Assembly: GCA_964642855.1 (NCBI GenBank)
Contig: CAZXSK010000022.1
Span: 1-52,476, forward strand
DNA from: CAZXSK01 sp964642855
GTDB lineage: Bacteria > Planctomycetota > Phycisphaerae > SM23-33
Length of the DNA stretch: 52,476 nt
Direction of reading: 5' to 3'
The notes under the pieces are model-generated. The model saw nothing but the letters and a program-made list of their open reading frames with translations. It searched no databases and had not been told where the DNA came from. Below, piece after piece: positions 23,806 through 32,731 of the stretch. Position 1 is the stretch's first letter; the number at the start of each line of letters is the position of its first letter. A program made the position numbers and the translations under genes.

Positions 23806-24918
23806 ATGAACAAGAAGACCCGCAAAGTCCTGATCGTCGCAGCGAAACTTGTCTTGGCGGCGGGGTTGCTCGCGTACATCATCAGCAAGGTCCCGTTCCA
23901 CGACTACACCGACGCCAACGGACAGGTGCAGAAGGGGTTCCTGTCTACCATTCAGGCGACCAACTGGGTATTCGTCGCTCTTGCGGGAATGGTGTTCCTG
24001 ATTTCCTGGCTGACCGTCGCGCTGCGGTGGTGGTATCTGCTGCGGGTACTGGATATCCATATCACGCCCTGGCAGGCGATAAAGCTGATGTTCCTGGGCC
24101 AGTTTTTTAACCAGGTGGTGCCTGGAACCGTCGGCGGAGATCTCGTCAAGGCCTACTACGTCGCACGTGAGAGCGACAAGAAAGCCGCTGTGCTCGTCAG
24201 CGCATTTGTCGATCGCCTTTTGGGCCTTGCGGAACTGACTTGCCTGGCAGGGATTATGATCCTAGTCGTGATGGTCACGGGGATCCAGCCGTTCGAGAAG
24301 ATCCGCTTGGCTGCAATCGTCACGGCCTGCGTGCTGGTGCTGCTGACAGGTATGGTGCTGTTCCTGCTTTCCCGGAGATTCCGCAAGCTGTTCCATCTGC
24401 AGAAGATCTACAAGCGTCTGCCTATCGCGCACCATTTCGAGCAGGCGGGAGATGCCGCGAGGCTGTACCGAACGCGGATCGGCAAGCTTCTCAAGGCCGT
24501 GGGGATCACCGTCAGCGCCCACATTCCGTTCATCGGGTCGATCTGGCTGCTGGGGGTGTCTCTGGGCATCGATGCACCGTGGTACATGTATTTTCTTTTT
24601 GTCCCTGTGATTTACACGCTCGGAGCCGCCCCGATAACCCCGGGTGGCGTCGGACTGATCGAGGGGTTCTACCTGCTGTTCTTCGCCGGCTACGCGGAAG
24701 ACGGCACGCTTTTCGGACTCGCGCTGATTGCTCGTATGCTGCCCGTGATCTGTGCGCTTCCGGGCTCGATTGTCGCCCTCAAAGCCCCGAGGCTTCCCTC
24801 GTCCGAGGATGTTGAGGAAGAACTTGGCGTCGAAGGCCTCGGCGATGAGTTCACACCCGAGGACCCGTGCGAGGACAGCCTGGACGACCCGTCGAGGATT
24901 CGCCCAGCCGAGGCGTAG
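23806..24918 (+). CDS. Lysylphosphatidylglycerol synthase TM-region (UPF0104/AglD-like) protein
   Basis: A 370-residue polytopic membrane protein with about eight hydrophobic helices, of the family related to the membrane half of MprF. Family landmarks are the VFLISWLTVALRWWYLL segment, LMFLGQFFNQVVPGTVGGDLVKAYYVARE (about 89-117) with the VGGD motif, SAFVDRLLGL, and AAPITPGGVGLIEGFYLL (about 267-284) with the PGGxG motif. MprF-like members flip lipids; stand-alone members in many bacteria have unknown substrates. There is no catalytic aminoacyl domain. The C-terminal 40 residues are acidic. It has a strong promoter and is divergent from the kinase operon. Confidence 0.88.
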   Translation: MNKKTRKVLIVAAKLVLAAGLLAYIISKVPFHDYTDANGQVQKGFLSTIQATNWVFVALAGMVFLISWLTVALRWWYLLRVLDIHITPWQAIKLMFLGQFFNQVVPGTVGGDLVKAYYVARESDKKAAVLVSAFVDRLLGLAELTCLAGIMILVVMVTGIQPFEKIRLAAIVTACVLVLLTGMVLFLLSRRFRKLFHLQKIYKRLPIAHHFEQAGDAARLYRTRIGKLLKAVGITVSAHIPFIGSIWLLGVSLGIDAPWYMYFLFVPVIYTLGAAPITPGGVGLIEGFYLLFFAGYAEDGTLFGLALIARMLPVICALPGSIVALKAPRLPSSEDVEEELGVEGLGDEFTPEDPCEDSLDDPSRIRPAEA

Positions 24919-25078
24919 TCGGCCGATCTTGTCGCCCCGAGCATGATCGGTCAATCCTGCCATCTCCGAGTGCAGTGATTACTTAAGTCGCCCCCACCCT
25001 GCGCCGAAGAAACCCTCTGTGGGGTTCCGGTCCGGAGTCTCATGCATCCATACAAGCAGAGAGGGAGCGTCAGCGACC

Positions 25079-25864
25079 ATGGCCCGACTACAAGACCTGG
25101 CGATCGAAGAAATCAACGAAGCCATCGCAGATGCCGTTGAGCGGAATGTGCCCCTGACCGTCACGATCAAAGACGGATCGCAGTGGATCACCCTCCACAG
25201 CCGATTCGTCGAAAACCGAGACGGCCGCGTGCTCATCGAGCCTCCCCAGGTGGACGATGACGTTCCGCCCCGGGAATTCGCCCCGGCAGACCGCCTGGGT
25301 GTGAGCTTCAAACTCAAGCACTACAAGCACATCACCAACGTCACCGTGGCGGGTGTCGAGCAGCTTCCGCTTGACGGAGGCCAGACCATGCCCGTGCTCA
25401 GCGTGGTGAGTCCCAGCAAAATGCAGCGTGCCCAGCGACGTGCGTACCTCCGTGCCGAGGTGCCCGACAATCGCGTGGTGAGGGCGTCGTTCTGGCTGGG
25501 AGGCTGTGACGCCGAGCCGGCCGGCGGCGACCTGGACAACCCGGTCTGGGCAGGGCAGGTCCGCAACATCTCTGCTGGCGGCGTGCAGGTGGAAGCCGAC
25601 CCCGAAGCCGTGCGGATGATCGAGATCGGCGAAATGGTCGGCATGCATATCTCGTTCGGGCCCGGGCAGGAGTCCGTTCGGGTCGATGCACAGTTTCGGC
25701 ACCTCGAAAAAGTCGGGCAGGACTTCCTGCTGGGATTCCAGTTCCTCGGCCTGGAAGCGACCGAAGAAGGCAAGAAGACCCTGGTAACCATAAGCAACAA
25801 GGTCACAGAAATCCGCAACGATGCATATCGTATGGAGAAATCCCGCCGCGCGATGAGCAGCTAG
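25079..25864 (+). CDS. PilZ-domain protein (YcgR-like N terminus)
   Basis: A 261-residue cytoplasmic protein likely to bind cyclic di-GMP. The N-terminal half (about 15-110) resembles the YcgR flagellar-brake domain; the C-terminal half (about 115-245) is PilZ, with the R-x3-R motif at R121-R125 (RRAYLR) and the N-x-S-x-x-G motif at N163-G168 (NISAGGVQV). Those are the two c-di-GMP contact motifs. GGGAG lies upstream of the ATG at 25079; a 20-residue extension is rejected. It stands alone, so the pathway (motility, attachment or secretion) cannot be inferred. Confidence 0.88.
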   Translation: MARLQDLAIEEINEAIADAVERNVPLTVTIKDGSQWITLHSRFVENRDGRVLIEPPQVDDDVPPREFAPADRLGVSFKLKHYKHITNVTVAGVEQLPLDGGQTMPVLSVVSPSKMQRAQRRAYLRAEVPDNRVVRASFWLGGCDAEPAGGDLDNPVWAGQVRNISAGGVQVEADPEAVRMIEIGEMVGMHISFGPGQESVRVDAQFRHLEKVGQDFLLGFQFLGLEATEEGKKTLVTISNKVTEIRNDAYRMEKSRRAMSS

Positions 25865-25922
25865 CGACGGTGAGCGGGCGGATTGATCTCGCAGCTTGCG
25901 TCATGACGGGCATGGTTCTATC

Positions 25923-26465
25923 ATGCCCGCCATGACATTGGCTCGAAATACGAAAGCCCGGGTCTACTCTCTGTGGGCAACGCCCTGGGGCCCCATCGGT
26001 GCAGCCGCCACCGCGAAGGGCCTCTGTACCGTGGTACTTCCCCACTACCAGTTGGACGACCTGGAAGCCCTCCTGGCGTGGAACCATCCCAAGGCCGTGC
26101 GGGACGACGCAGCTTTCAGCAGGTTGGCTGAGCTCTCGCGGGGGTACTTTGGCGCCTCACAGGCTGATTTCCGCGAAATCGATGTTGATCTTCCTGGTGA
26201 GCGCACGTTCTCGGGCAAGGTCCTCCGCGCCTGCCGGGAGATCCGCTTCGGCCAGACAATGAGCTATTCAGGACTCGCCAGGGAGATCGGGCGTGAAGAT
26301 GCTGCCCGGGCCGTGGCCACGGCGTTGAGCAAGAACCCCACGCCGCTGGTGATCCCGTGTCACCGGGTGACCTACGCAAACGGCAAGCCGGGCGGATTCT
26401 CCGCCGACGGCGGGCCCGCGCTCAAGCAGCGCATGCTGGATCTCGAACAACGCGCGTCGGGTTGA
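25923..26465 (+). CDS. ogt: Methylated-DNA--protein-cysteine methyltransferase (O6-alkylguanine repair)
   Basis: A 180-residue suicide enzyme that removes alkyl groups from O6-alkylguanine in DNA. The active site P-C146-H-R-V (IPCHRVTYANGKPGGFSADGG) is intact, and the helix-turn-helix segment VLRACREIRFGQTMSYSGLA holds the arginine finger region. The N-terminal RNase-H-like subdomain is present (about 12-95). Start codons at 25923 or 25932 are both possible. It converges with the esterase gene. Confidence 0.95.
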   Translation: MPAMTLARNTKARVYSLWATPWGPIGAAATAKGLCTVVLPHYQLDDLEALLAWNHPKAVRDDAAFSRLAELSRGYFGASQADFREIDVDLPGERTFSGKVLRACREIRFGQTMSYSGLAREIGREDAARAVATALSKNPTPLVIPCHRVTYANGKPGGFSADGGPALKQRMLDLEQRASG

Positions 26466-26502
26466 CGCGACACCCTTGCGTTACGCGGGGGGGTGGGGAA
26501 GG

Positions 26503-27249
26503 CTAATCAGGTGCTACGCGCTCTCGCACGAACTGCATCATCTCCGGCGTTCTTGCACGCCAGAAGTCCCAATCGTGGGATCCCTCGTGCTCGGACCATG
26601 CGTGTTTGATCGAAAGCTTCTCGAAGTGCTCGTGTAATTTTCGGTTCGGCTCGAGCAGATAGTCATCCCGGCCGCAGGTCATGGCGATTTCGGGTCTCTT
26701 GGGTGCGTCCAGTCCGGCGACCTTCTCGGCCAGTGCGAAACAGTCATACTTTCGCTTGGGGAGGGAGTTCATCAGCGCGGTGGGGTAGCTTCGGCCGAGG
26801 GGGTGCTCCATGGCTGCGAAGTACAGCGCGCCGGACATCGAGACGGCGGCCGCGAAGGTTTCGGGGTGTCTCAGCGCCAGCATCATCGCGCCATATCCTC
26901 CCATGCTCAAGCCCCCAATGGCCCGACCGGCCCGGCCACTTGAGATCGGGAATGTCCGCTCCGCGAACGGTACGACGTCCTCGATGATGTGGTCTTCGTA
27001 GCGTTCGCCGGTGTCGCCCGGTGCATTGACCCAGTAACTGCGGCCACCTTCTGGCAGAACCACCACCAGCCGGGCCTTGCAAGCCGCGGCTTCCAGATCC
27101 ATCGCGGCGCCCCATGCTCTGCAATCGCCTCCCAGGCCGTGGAGCAGCACGAGCATCCCATAGGGCCCTGGCCCGTTGGGCAGATAAACCTCCAGCGGAA
27201 CGAATCGCTGGAGCGACTTCGAGTAGAATCGCATACTTCCCGATGCCAT
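26503..27249 (-). CDS. Esterase D-family alpha/beta hydrolase
   Basis: A 248-residue alpha/beta hydrolase of the putative-esterase (esterase D / S-formylglutathione hydrolase / feruloyl esterase) family. The nucleophile elbow G-L-S115-M-G-G is clear, with MLVLLHGLGG (oxyanion region, about 32-41), a catalytic Asp in the CGRDDYLL region and a catalytic His in GSHDWDFW. No signal peptide is present. In a genome with polysaccharide-degrading enzymes it could remove acetyl or feruloyl esters, but S-formylglutathione hydrolase is equally possible. A GGAAGGGAACGAGG site precedes the ATG. It is divergent from uxaC. Confidence 0.88.
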   Translation of the reverse strand: MASGSMRFYSKSLQRFVPLEVYLPNGPGPYGMLVLLHGLGGDCRAWGAAMDLEAAACKARLVVVLPEGGRSYWVNAPGDTGERYEDHIIEDVVPFAERTFPISSGRAGRAIGGLSMGGYGAMMLALRHPETFAAAVSMSGALYFAAMEHPLGRSYPTALMNSLPKRKYDCFALAEKVAGLDAPKRPEIAMTCGRDDYLLEPNRKLHEHFEKLSIKHAWSEHEGSHDWDFWRARTPEMMQFVRERVAPD

Positions 27250-27380
27250 CCTCGTTCCCTTCCTTACTGCACGTCCGGTACATCCTGCGGAGATGATGAA
27301 GAATCAGTGTAGACGCAGAGGCGATTCCGTGCAACGGCCTCCTACGCTTCATCGATCCTGTCTGCGGGGTGGTTCGGACG

Positions 27381-27409
27381 TTGAAGCAGGCCACCGCCTC
27401 GTGCATAAT
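27381..27409 (+). promoter_or_regulatory. Promoter of uxaC
   Basis: TTGAAG at 27381-27386 and CATAAT at 27404-27409 with a 17-base spacer, about 46 bases before the uxaC ATG. Confidence 0.6.
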
Positions 27410-27454
27410 GACAGGCTCGATCCTACGAAGTGATTTACCGAAGGGAACCCGACC

Positions 27455-28879
27455 ATGACGACCCCGTTCATCCATGACGACTTTCTCCTGCAGACCGAGA
27501 CGGCTCGCAGGCTGTATCACCAGCACGCGGCGGACATGCCGATCGTCGACTATCACTGCCATCTGTCTCCTCAGGAAATCGCCGAGGACAAGCGATGGGA
27601 GACCATCACCGAGGTCTGGCTTGGCGGGGACCACTACAAGTGGCGGCAGATGCGGACCAATGGCATCGACGAGAAGTACATCACCGGCGATGCAGACGAC
27701 TGGGATAAGTTCCAGAAATGGGCTGAGACGATGCCCTATCTGCTTCGCAATCCGCTGTACCACTGGACACAGCTGGAGCTCAAGCGATACTTCGGGGTCG
27801 ATGATCTGCTGTGTCCGGAGACCGCTCGGGAGATCTACGACACCTGCAACGCCCGATTAGCCGAGGCTGATTTCAGCGCACGTGGGCTGATGAAATCCAG
27901 CGGCGTGCTGCTGGTCTGCACGACCGACGACCCGACCGATTCTCTGGAGTATCACCAGGCCATCGCAGCCGATGACAGCTTCGAGGTGAAGGTCTACCCG
28001 ACGTGGCGGCCTGACAAGGGCATGGCCGTCGAGAACCCCGAGACTTTCAATGCCTGGGTAAACAAGCTCGCGGCTGCGGCAGATGTAGAGATCACCGACT
28101 TCGCGTCTTACATGGATGCGATCCGAAAACGGCACGATTTCTTCCATAGCGTGGGTTGCAGGCTGAGCGACCATGGCGTGGAAACGGTCTACCAGGTGGA
28201 CTACACCGACGCCGAGATCGAGGCTGTGTTTGCGAAGATACGCAGCGGCAGCCCGCTCGACGGCGAGCAGACCGACAAGTTCCGGTCGGCAATGCTCTAT
28301 GAGTTCGGCCTCATGGACGCCGAGAAGGACTGGACCCAACAGATCCACTACGGCGCGATCCGCAACAACAACACCCGGATGTTTGAGAAACTCGGGCCCG
28401 ACACGGGGTTCGATTCCATCGGCGACGCCCGGGTAGCCAAGCCTCTCAGCCGACTTCTGGATCGGTTGGCGATGGCGGGGAAACTGCCCCGGACCATCCT
28501 CTACAACCTCAATCCACGGGACAACGAACTGCTCGCGACGATGCTGGGCAACTTCCAGGACGGATCCGTGCCGGGCAAAATCCAGCTCGGATCCGGCTGG
28601 TGGTTCCTGGACCAGATCGATGGCATGAAACGACAGATGGAAGCCCTGTCGGCCGAAGGAATGCTCAGCCGGTTTGTAGGCATGCTCACCGACAGCCGAT
28701 CGTTCCTGAGCTACACCCGTCACGAGTACTTCCGACGGATCCTCTGCGATCTTCTCGGCGGCGAGATGCAGCGTGGCTTGATCCCCGACGACATGGAGAT
28801 GGTCGGCCGGATGGTGCGGGATATCAGCTACAACAACGCTGCAAGGTATTTCGGATTCGACCTTCCCGACAAGGGCTGA
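27455..28879 (+). CDS. uxaC: Glucuronate/galacturonate isomerase
   Basis: A 474-residue uronate isomerase that converts D-glucuronate to D-fructuronate and D-galacturonate to D-tagaturonate, the first step of hexuronate catabolism. The N terminus MPIVDYHCHLSPQEIAED contains the metal-binding H-x-H, and KSSGVLLVCTTDDPTDSLEYH, LQ-type barrel strands and FVGMLTDSRSFLSYTRHEYFRRILCDLLG are characteristic. GAAGGGAACC precedes the ATG. The rest of the uronate pathway is not adjacent; the oligogalacturonate lyase gene is 17 kb away. Length is normal. Confidence 0.97.
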   Translation: MTTPFIHDDFLLQTETARRLYHQHAADMPIVDYHCHLSPQEIAEDKRWETITEVWLGGDHYKWRQMRTNGIDEKYITGDADDWDKFQKWAETMPYLLRNPLYHWTQLELKRYFGVDDLLCPETAREIYDTCNARLAEADFSARGLMKSSGVLLVCTTDDPTDSLEYHQAIAADDSFEVKVYPTWRPDKGMAVENPETFNAWVNKLAAAADVEITDFASYMDAIRKRHDFFHSVGCRLSDHGVETVYQVDYTDAEIEAVFAKIRSGSPLDGEQTDKFRSAMLYEFGLMDAEKDWTQQIHYGAIRNNNTRMFEKLGPDTGFDSIGDARVAKPLSRLLDRLAMAGKLPRTILYNLNPRDNELLATMLGNFQDGSVPGKIQLGSGWWFLDQIDGMKRQMEALSAEGMLSRFVGMLTDSRSFLSYTRHEYFRRILCDLLGGEMQRGLIPDDMEMVGRMVRDISYNNAARYFGFDLPDKG

Positions 28880-28888
28880 AAGTCAAGC

Positions 28889-29164
28889 TCAGCCGGTCAG
28901 GCCGTCGAGGGCGTCGGGTTCGTAGAACGTGGCGTCGAGGTCTTCCAATCGTTCGAACAGGAAGGCGCGGGCGTCCTGGATCGCCTGGTTGTAGACGGCG
29001 GGCCCGAGGACGGCGACGAAGAAATCGATGATGCGATCTGCTTTGAACTGGCTCAACTGTTCGTCGAAGTGTTCGGCGTAGAATTCCTTAAGGGTTGCCA
29101 GCAGCGCTTCCCGGCGGTCGTCGGTCAGCTTGATGTGCATCGGCGTGGAATCGGGCGACGTCAC
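28889..29164 (-). CDS. DUF2164-family protein
   Basis: A 91-residue soluble protein of the uncharacterised DUF2164 family. The recognisable core is KLTDDRREALLATLKEFYAEHFDE followed by LSQFKADRIIDFFVAVLGPAVYNQAIQDA, helical throughout. The GTG at 29164 is chosen because AGGAG lies five bases upstream; an internal ATG at 29140 is possible. It follows the GNAT gene by 23 bases and is probably cotranscribed. Function unknown. Confidence 0.85.
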   Translation of the reverse strand: MTSPDSTPMHIKLTDDRREALLATLKEFYAEHFDEQLSQFKADRIIDFFVAVLGPAVYNQAIQDARAFLFERLEDLDATFYEPDALDGLTG

Positions 29165-29187
29165 GGCTTCTCCTGGTTGGTTTCACG

Positions 29188-29814
29188 TCAGGCCGGGTCG
29201 TCCGGTCTGTGCATGAACCATACCCCAAGGCCATCCAGTTCGTCAAACGCGGTAATCTCGAAGCCCATGTGGCGGTATAGATCGACGTTCGACTTCGATT
29301 CTGTATCCAGCGCGACGCCCGCTGACATGGGGTCATTACGGGACAGCTCAAGCACTCGGTGGATCAGCCTGCCTCCCAGGCCGTTGCTTTGGCAGTCCGG
29401 GCGGACTCCCACAGCGGTGAGGTAGTAATGCGGCTGGTCGATCGCGTGGGCTTCCTTCAGTTCGGCGTACCGTTGGAACCGTTGGATGATCTCCGGGCCC
29501 AGTTGTCGGTCGATGTGTTCCTCCAGCTTCTGGATTGCCGGCGGGAAGGGCTTGTCCTTTCGCCCTTGGACGCACGCGGCTGCCAGGATCTGGTTGCCAT
29601 CCACGATGCCCAGCAGAGGCCAACCGATCGCCAGGCGCAGTTCGCAGGAGAAGCGGAACATGCTCACGAGGTGGCGGTGCAGGCTGGGGCCGTCCTCCGG
29701 AAAGAAGTACTGCATGATGGGGTAGTGTGCGAACGCCAAAGCCAGCGTCTCGCAGGCGGATTCGATATCCGGTTCGGCGAGGTCCCGGATCCGGCATTCA
29801 GGAGGGGTGGCCAT
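29188..29814 (-). CDS. GNAT-family N-acetyltransferase
   Basis: A 208-residue acetyl-CoA-dependent acyltransferase. The acetyl-CoA loop is YLTAVGVRPDCQSNGLGGRLIHRVLELSRN (about 128-157; Q-x-x-G-x-G pattern QSNGLGG), followed by VALDTESKSNVDLYRHMGFEIT. The N-terminal region resembles the acyltransferase group with an YFFPEDGP segment that occurs in small-molecule acetylating members. The target cannot be inferred. It lies 35 bases after topA and 23 bases before the DUF2164 gene on the same strand. Confidence 0.9.
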   Translation of the reverse strand: MATPPECRIRDLAEPDIESACETLALAFAHYPIMQYFFPEDGPSLHRHLVSMFRFSCELRLAIGWPLLGIVDGNQILAAACVQGRKDKPFPPAIQKLEEHIDRQLGPEIIQRFQRYAELKEAHAIDQPHYYLTAVGVRPDCQSNGLGGRLIHRVLELSRNDPMSAGVALDTESKSNVDLYRHMGFEITAFDELDGLGVWFMHRPDDPA

Positions 29815-29849
29815 GGGACATTCTAGCCGCCAGGCAGCCTGCTGGGAGG

Positions 29850-32519
29850 TCAGTTGTCCGAATCAGAGTCTCGGTCGGAGTCCGGCGATTCATCGCCCCG
29901 GGTTTCGGTTTTTCCATCCGGGCTGGCGGTTTCGACGATTTCTTGGGGTTTGGTTTCCGGGCCGACCGGTGTTCCGTCTACGTGCCGCACGATGGGCACG
30001 GGGTGTTCCTTCTCGTGGGCGAGCAGGGCCTTTTCCAGTTCCTTCTGCTTCTCGGGGTCGAGGCCAGTCCAGCCGACGCGCCCACGACACTTGGGGAACG
30101 CCGAGCAACTCAGCCACGGGCCTCTCTTGCCTCGCCGCAGGTTCACCGGCGCTTCGCACTTGGGGCAGTGAACATCCTCCACCAGCAACGGGGGGGGAGA
30201 GGGATGCTTGACATTGCCCTTGCGATCGAGGTTCACAATGCCGTCGCAGTCGGGATACCTGGAGCAACTGAGGAACGGGCCGAATCTGCCGCGACGCAAT
30301 ACCAGCGGAGATGAACATTTCGGACAGGCGATGTCCGTGTTCATCTTCTCGATCTTCTTGCCTTCCTTGTCCACCGGGTGTGTCTGCTTGCAGTCGGGAT
30401 AGCCCGTGCAGGCGAGGTATCTTCCGTTCTTGGAGAACCGGTAGACCATCTCCTTGCCGCACTTCTCGCAAGTGTATTCACTTGGCTGGGTCTCCGCCTT
30501 GGCGTGAACCATCTCTTCCTTGGCGGTCTCGAGCTTCTCGCTGAAGGGCCCGTAGAACTGCTCCAGCACGGCTACCCAGTCTGCCCTGTCTTCCTCGACG
30601 GCGTCGAGCTGATCTTCCAGGTTGGCAGTGAAACGGACGTCAAAAACCTGCGGGAAGTGCTTCACGAGCTTGTCGGTTACCACGATGCCCAGGTCCGTCG
30701 GCGTGAACGAGCGATTCTCCAGCAGGACATACTGGCGATCCTGAATGGTCTTGATAATACTCGCGTACGTACTCGGACGGCCGATGTTCTCGGCCTCCAA
30801 CGCCTTGACAAGCGAGGCCTCGGTGTACCTGGGAGGCGGCTGGGTGAAGTGTTGGGTGGGGTTGAGGTCAACCGGCCCGACGGGCTGGCCTTCGTCCAAT
30901 TGGGGCAGGATCTGGTCGCCGCTCTTGGGCATGCCCATCACGCGCAGATAGCCGTCGAACTTGATTGTCCTTCCCATGGCTCGGAATATCGCCTCGCCTG
31001 CCGAGGTATCCGCTGCGATTTCGCATTCGGTGACCTTCCAAACGGCCGGGGTCATCTGGCAGGCGACGAACTGGTTCCAGATCAGCTCGTACAGGCGGAA
31101 CTGCTCGTCGGTCAGGGCCTTGCGGATCTTCTCCGGCAGCCGGCTGGGATCCGTCGGACGGATCGCTTCGTGGGCCTCCTGGGCTCGCTGGCCGGACGAA
31201 TAGACGTTGGGTTTCTCCGGCAGGTATTCGGAACCGAACTTGCTCTCGATCAGCGATCGGGCCATGCCGATGGCGTCTCCGGACAGACGTCTGCTGTCGG
31301 TACGCATGTACGTGATCACGCCCACGGTTCCCTCGCCCGGGATCTCGATGCCCTCGTAAAGCTGCTGGGCGATCCGCATGGTCCTGCCCGTGGAGTATCG
31401 CAAACGAACGCTGGCAGCCTGTTGCAGCGTGGATGTGATGAACGGAGCCGGCGGGCGCGATTTACTGTTCCGCTGCTTGAGATTGCGGACCGTGAAGTCC
31501 GGATGGTCGCCCACCGGACCGAGTACCGTCACCTCGTTCCGAGCCGGGCCCTTGGCCTTGGGGTTCTCAGCTCGCTTCACATCGGCAACGTCCATGCCCA
31601 ATGCCTTGGCGATCTCGATGGCTTCGTCGGCCTGGTCGACCTTGAACCGCTTGCCCTTCCACTTGGTCAGCTCGGCGGTGAAGCATCCGCGTTCGGCCAG
31701 CCATTCGGTGCGGGCGGCCTGGGTGGGGTTCATGCCCCGGTCGTCTTCGGTCTTCAGGAACGCCCGCCACTGATCGCCCAGTTCGGCCGCAGCTGCGAGT
31801 TCCGGCGTGAAGACGGCTCCCAGTTTCCAGTATTCCTCCGGGGTGAAGGCGTCGATTTCCCGCTCGCGCTCGACCACCAGACGAACGGCGACCGACTGCA
31901 CTCGCCCGGCAGAGAGGCCAGGCCCCACCTTGCGCCACAGCAGGGGACTGACCAGATATCCTACGATGCGGTCCAGGATCCGCCGGGCCTGCTGGGCATT
32001 GACCTTGCTCATGTCCACCGTCTGGGGGTGGGAGAACGCCTCGCGAATCGCCGAGGGGGTGATTTCGTTGAAGATCACCCGGCGGATGGCCTCCGCCTTG
32101 ACGCCAAGGCTCTCGGCGAGATGCCACGCGATGGCCTCCCCCTCGCGGTCCAAGTCGGTCGCGAGGTAGACTTCCGGGGCCTTGCGGGCATTCTTTTTCA
32201 GCTCTGCCAAGACCTTCCGTCTGCCGGCCAGGGGCTCGTATGTCGGCGTGAAGCCGTGCTCGATGTCCACGCCCATGCTCTTGGGAGGCAGGTCGCGGAT
32301 GTGTCCCATCGAGGCCTTGACGACAAAATCCTTGCCGAGATAGCGGTTGATGGTCTTTGCCTTGGCGGGCGACTCGACGACGACGAGTTTCCGGCCGTCG
32401 CAGGAGGATCCGGATTGCTTGGATCGCTTGGAAGCCTTTTTGCGCGAAGCGGTTCCGCCGGCCTTGCCGGAGGCCTTCTTCGCCTTGCTCCGAGTCGATT
32501 TCTTCGCTGCCTTGGCCAT
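29850..32519 (-). CDS. topA: DNA topoisomerase I
   Basis: An 889-residue type IA topoisomerase that relaxes negative supercoils. After a Lys/Arg-rich N-terminal tail of about 38 residues, the Toprim domain begins (KLVVVESPAKAKTINRYLG, 44-62) with the T-D-L-D-R-E-G-E metal motif at 121-128. The catalytic tyrosine is Y404 in GVITYMRTDSRRLS. Three C-terminal C4 zinc fingers follow near residues 690-820 (CEKCGKEM, CPKCSSPL, CPKCEAPV). The last 60 residues are acidic. The basic N-terminal tail is an extension relative to E. coli. A promoter lies at 32585-32614. Confidence 0.98.
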   Translation of the reverse strand: MAKAAKKSTRSKAKKASGKAGGTASRKKASKRSKQSGSSCDGRKLVVVESPAKAKTINRYLGKDFVVKASMGHIRDLPPKSMGVDIEHGFTPTYEPLAGRRKVLAELKKNARKAPEVYLATDLDREGEAIAWHLAESLGVKAEAIRRVIFNEITPSAIREAFSHPQTVDMSKVNAQQARRILDRIVGYLVSPLLWRKVGPGLSAGRVQSVAVRLVVEREREIDAFTPEEYWKLGAVFTPELAAAAELGDQWRAFLKTEDDRGMNPTQAARTEWLAERGCFTAELTKWKGKRFKVDQADEAIEIAKALGMDVADVKRAENPKAKGPARNEVTVLGPVGDHPDFTVRNLKQRNSKSRPPAPFITSTLQQAASVRLRYSTGRTMRIAQQLYEGIEIPGEGTVGVITYMRTDSRRLSGDAIGMARSLIESKFGSEYLPEKPNVYSSGQRAQEAHEAIRPTDPSRLPEKIRKALTDEQFRLYELIWNQFVACQMTPAVWKVTECEIAADTSAGEAIFRAMGRTIKFDGYLRVMGMPKSGDQILPQLDEGQPVGPVDLNPTQHFTQPPPRYTEASLVKALEAENIGRPSTYASIIKTIQDRQYVLLENRSFTPTDLGIVVTDKLVKHFPQVFDVRFTANLEDQLDAVEEDRADWVAVLEQFYGPFSEKLETAKEEMVHAKAETQPSEYTCEKCGKEMVYRFSKNGRYLACTGYPDCKQTHPVDKEGKKIEKMNTDIACPKCSSPLVLRRGRFGPFLSCSRYPDCDGIVNLDRKGNVKHPSPPPLLVEDVHCPKCEAPVNLRRGKRGPWLSCSAFPKCRGRVGWTGLDPEKQKELEKALLAHEKEHPVPIVRHVDGTPVGPETKPQEIVETASPDGKTETRGDESPDSDRDSDSDN

Positions 32520-32584
32520 CTGGGCCTCTTGATGTCGACGGCTTGCTTGTGGTGCGTACTCTCCGCAGAGTCACAAGGGGCATC

Positions 32585-32614
32585 ATCATTTGACGCGCAC
32601 CGGGGCTTTGTCAA
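32585..32614 (-). promoter_or_regulatory. Promoter of topA with overlapping inverted repeat
   Basis: On the minus strand a perfect TTGACA (32614-32609) and AATGAT (32590-32585) lie 18 bases apart. The -35 element is embedded in the inverted repeat GGGCTT-TGTC-AAGCCC at 32603-32618, which could be an operator. Confidence 0.55.
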
Positions 32615-32731
32615 GCCCGCGCGTAGAATTTCGGCAACCGCAGCCGCCAAGCTGAAACATTTCGGAGGTTTCGTCGGGCCGAAGGATGGCCGCCGGGCAG
32701 GCGGAAGCAAGGCAGGAACAGGCGGAGCCCC

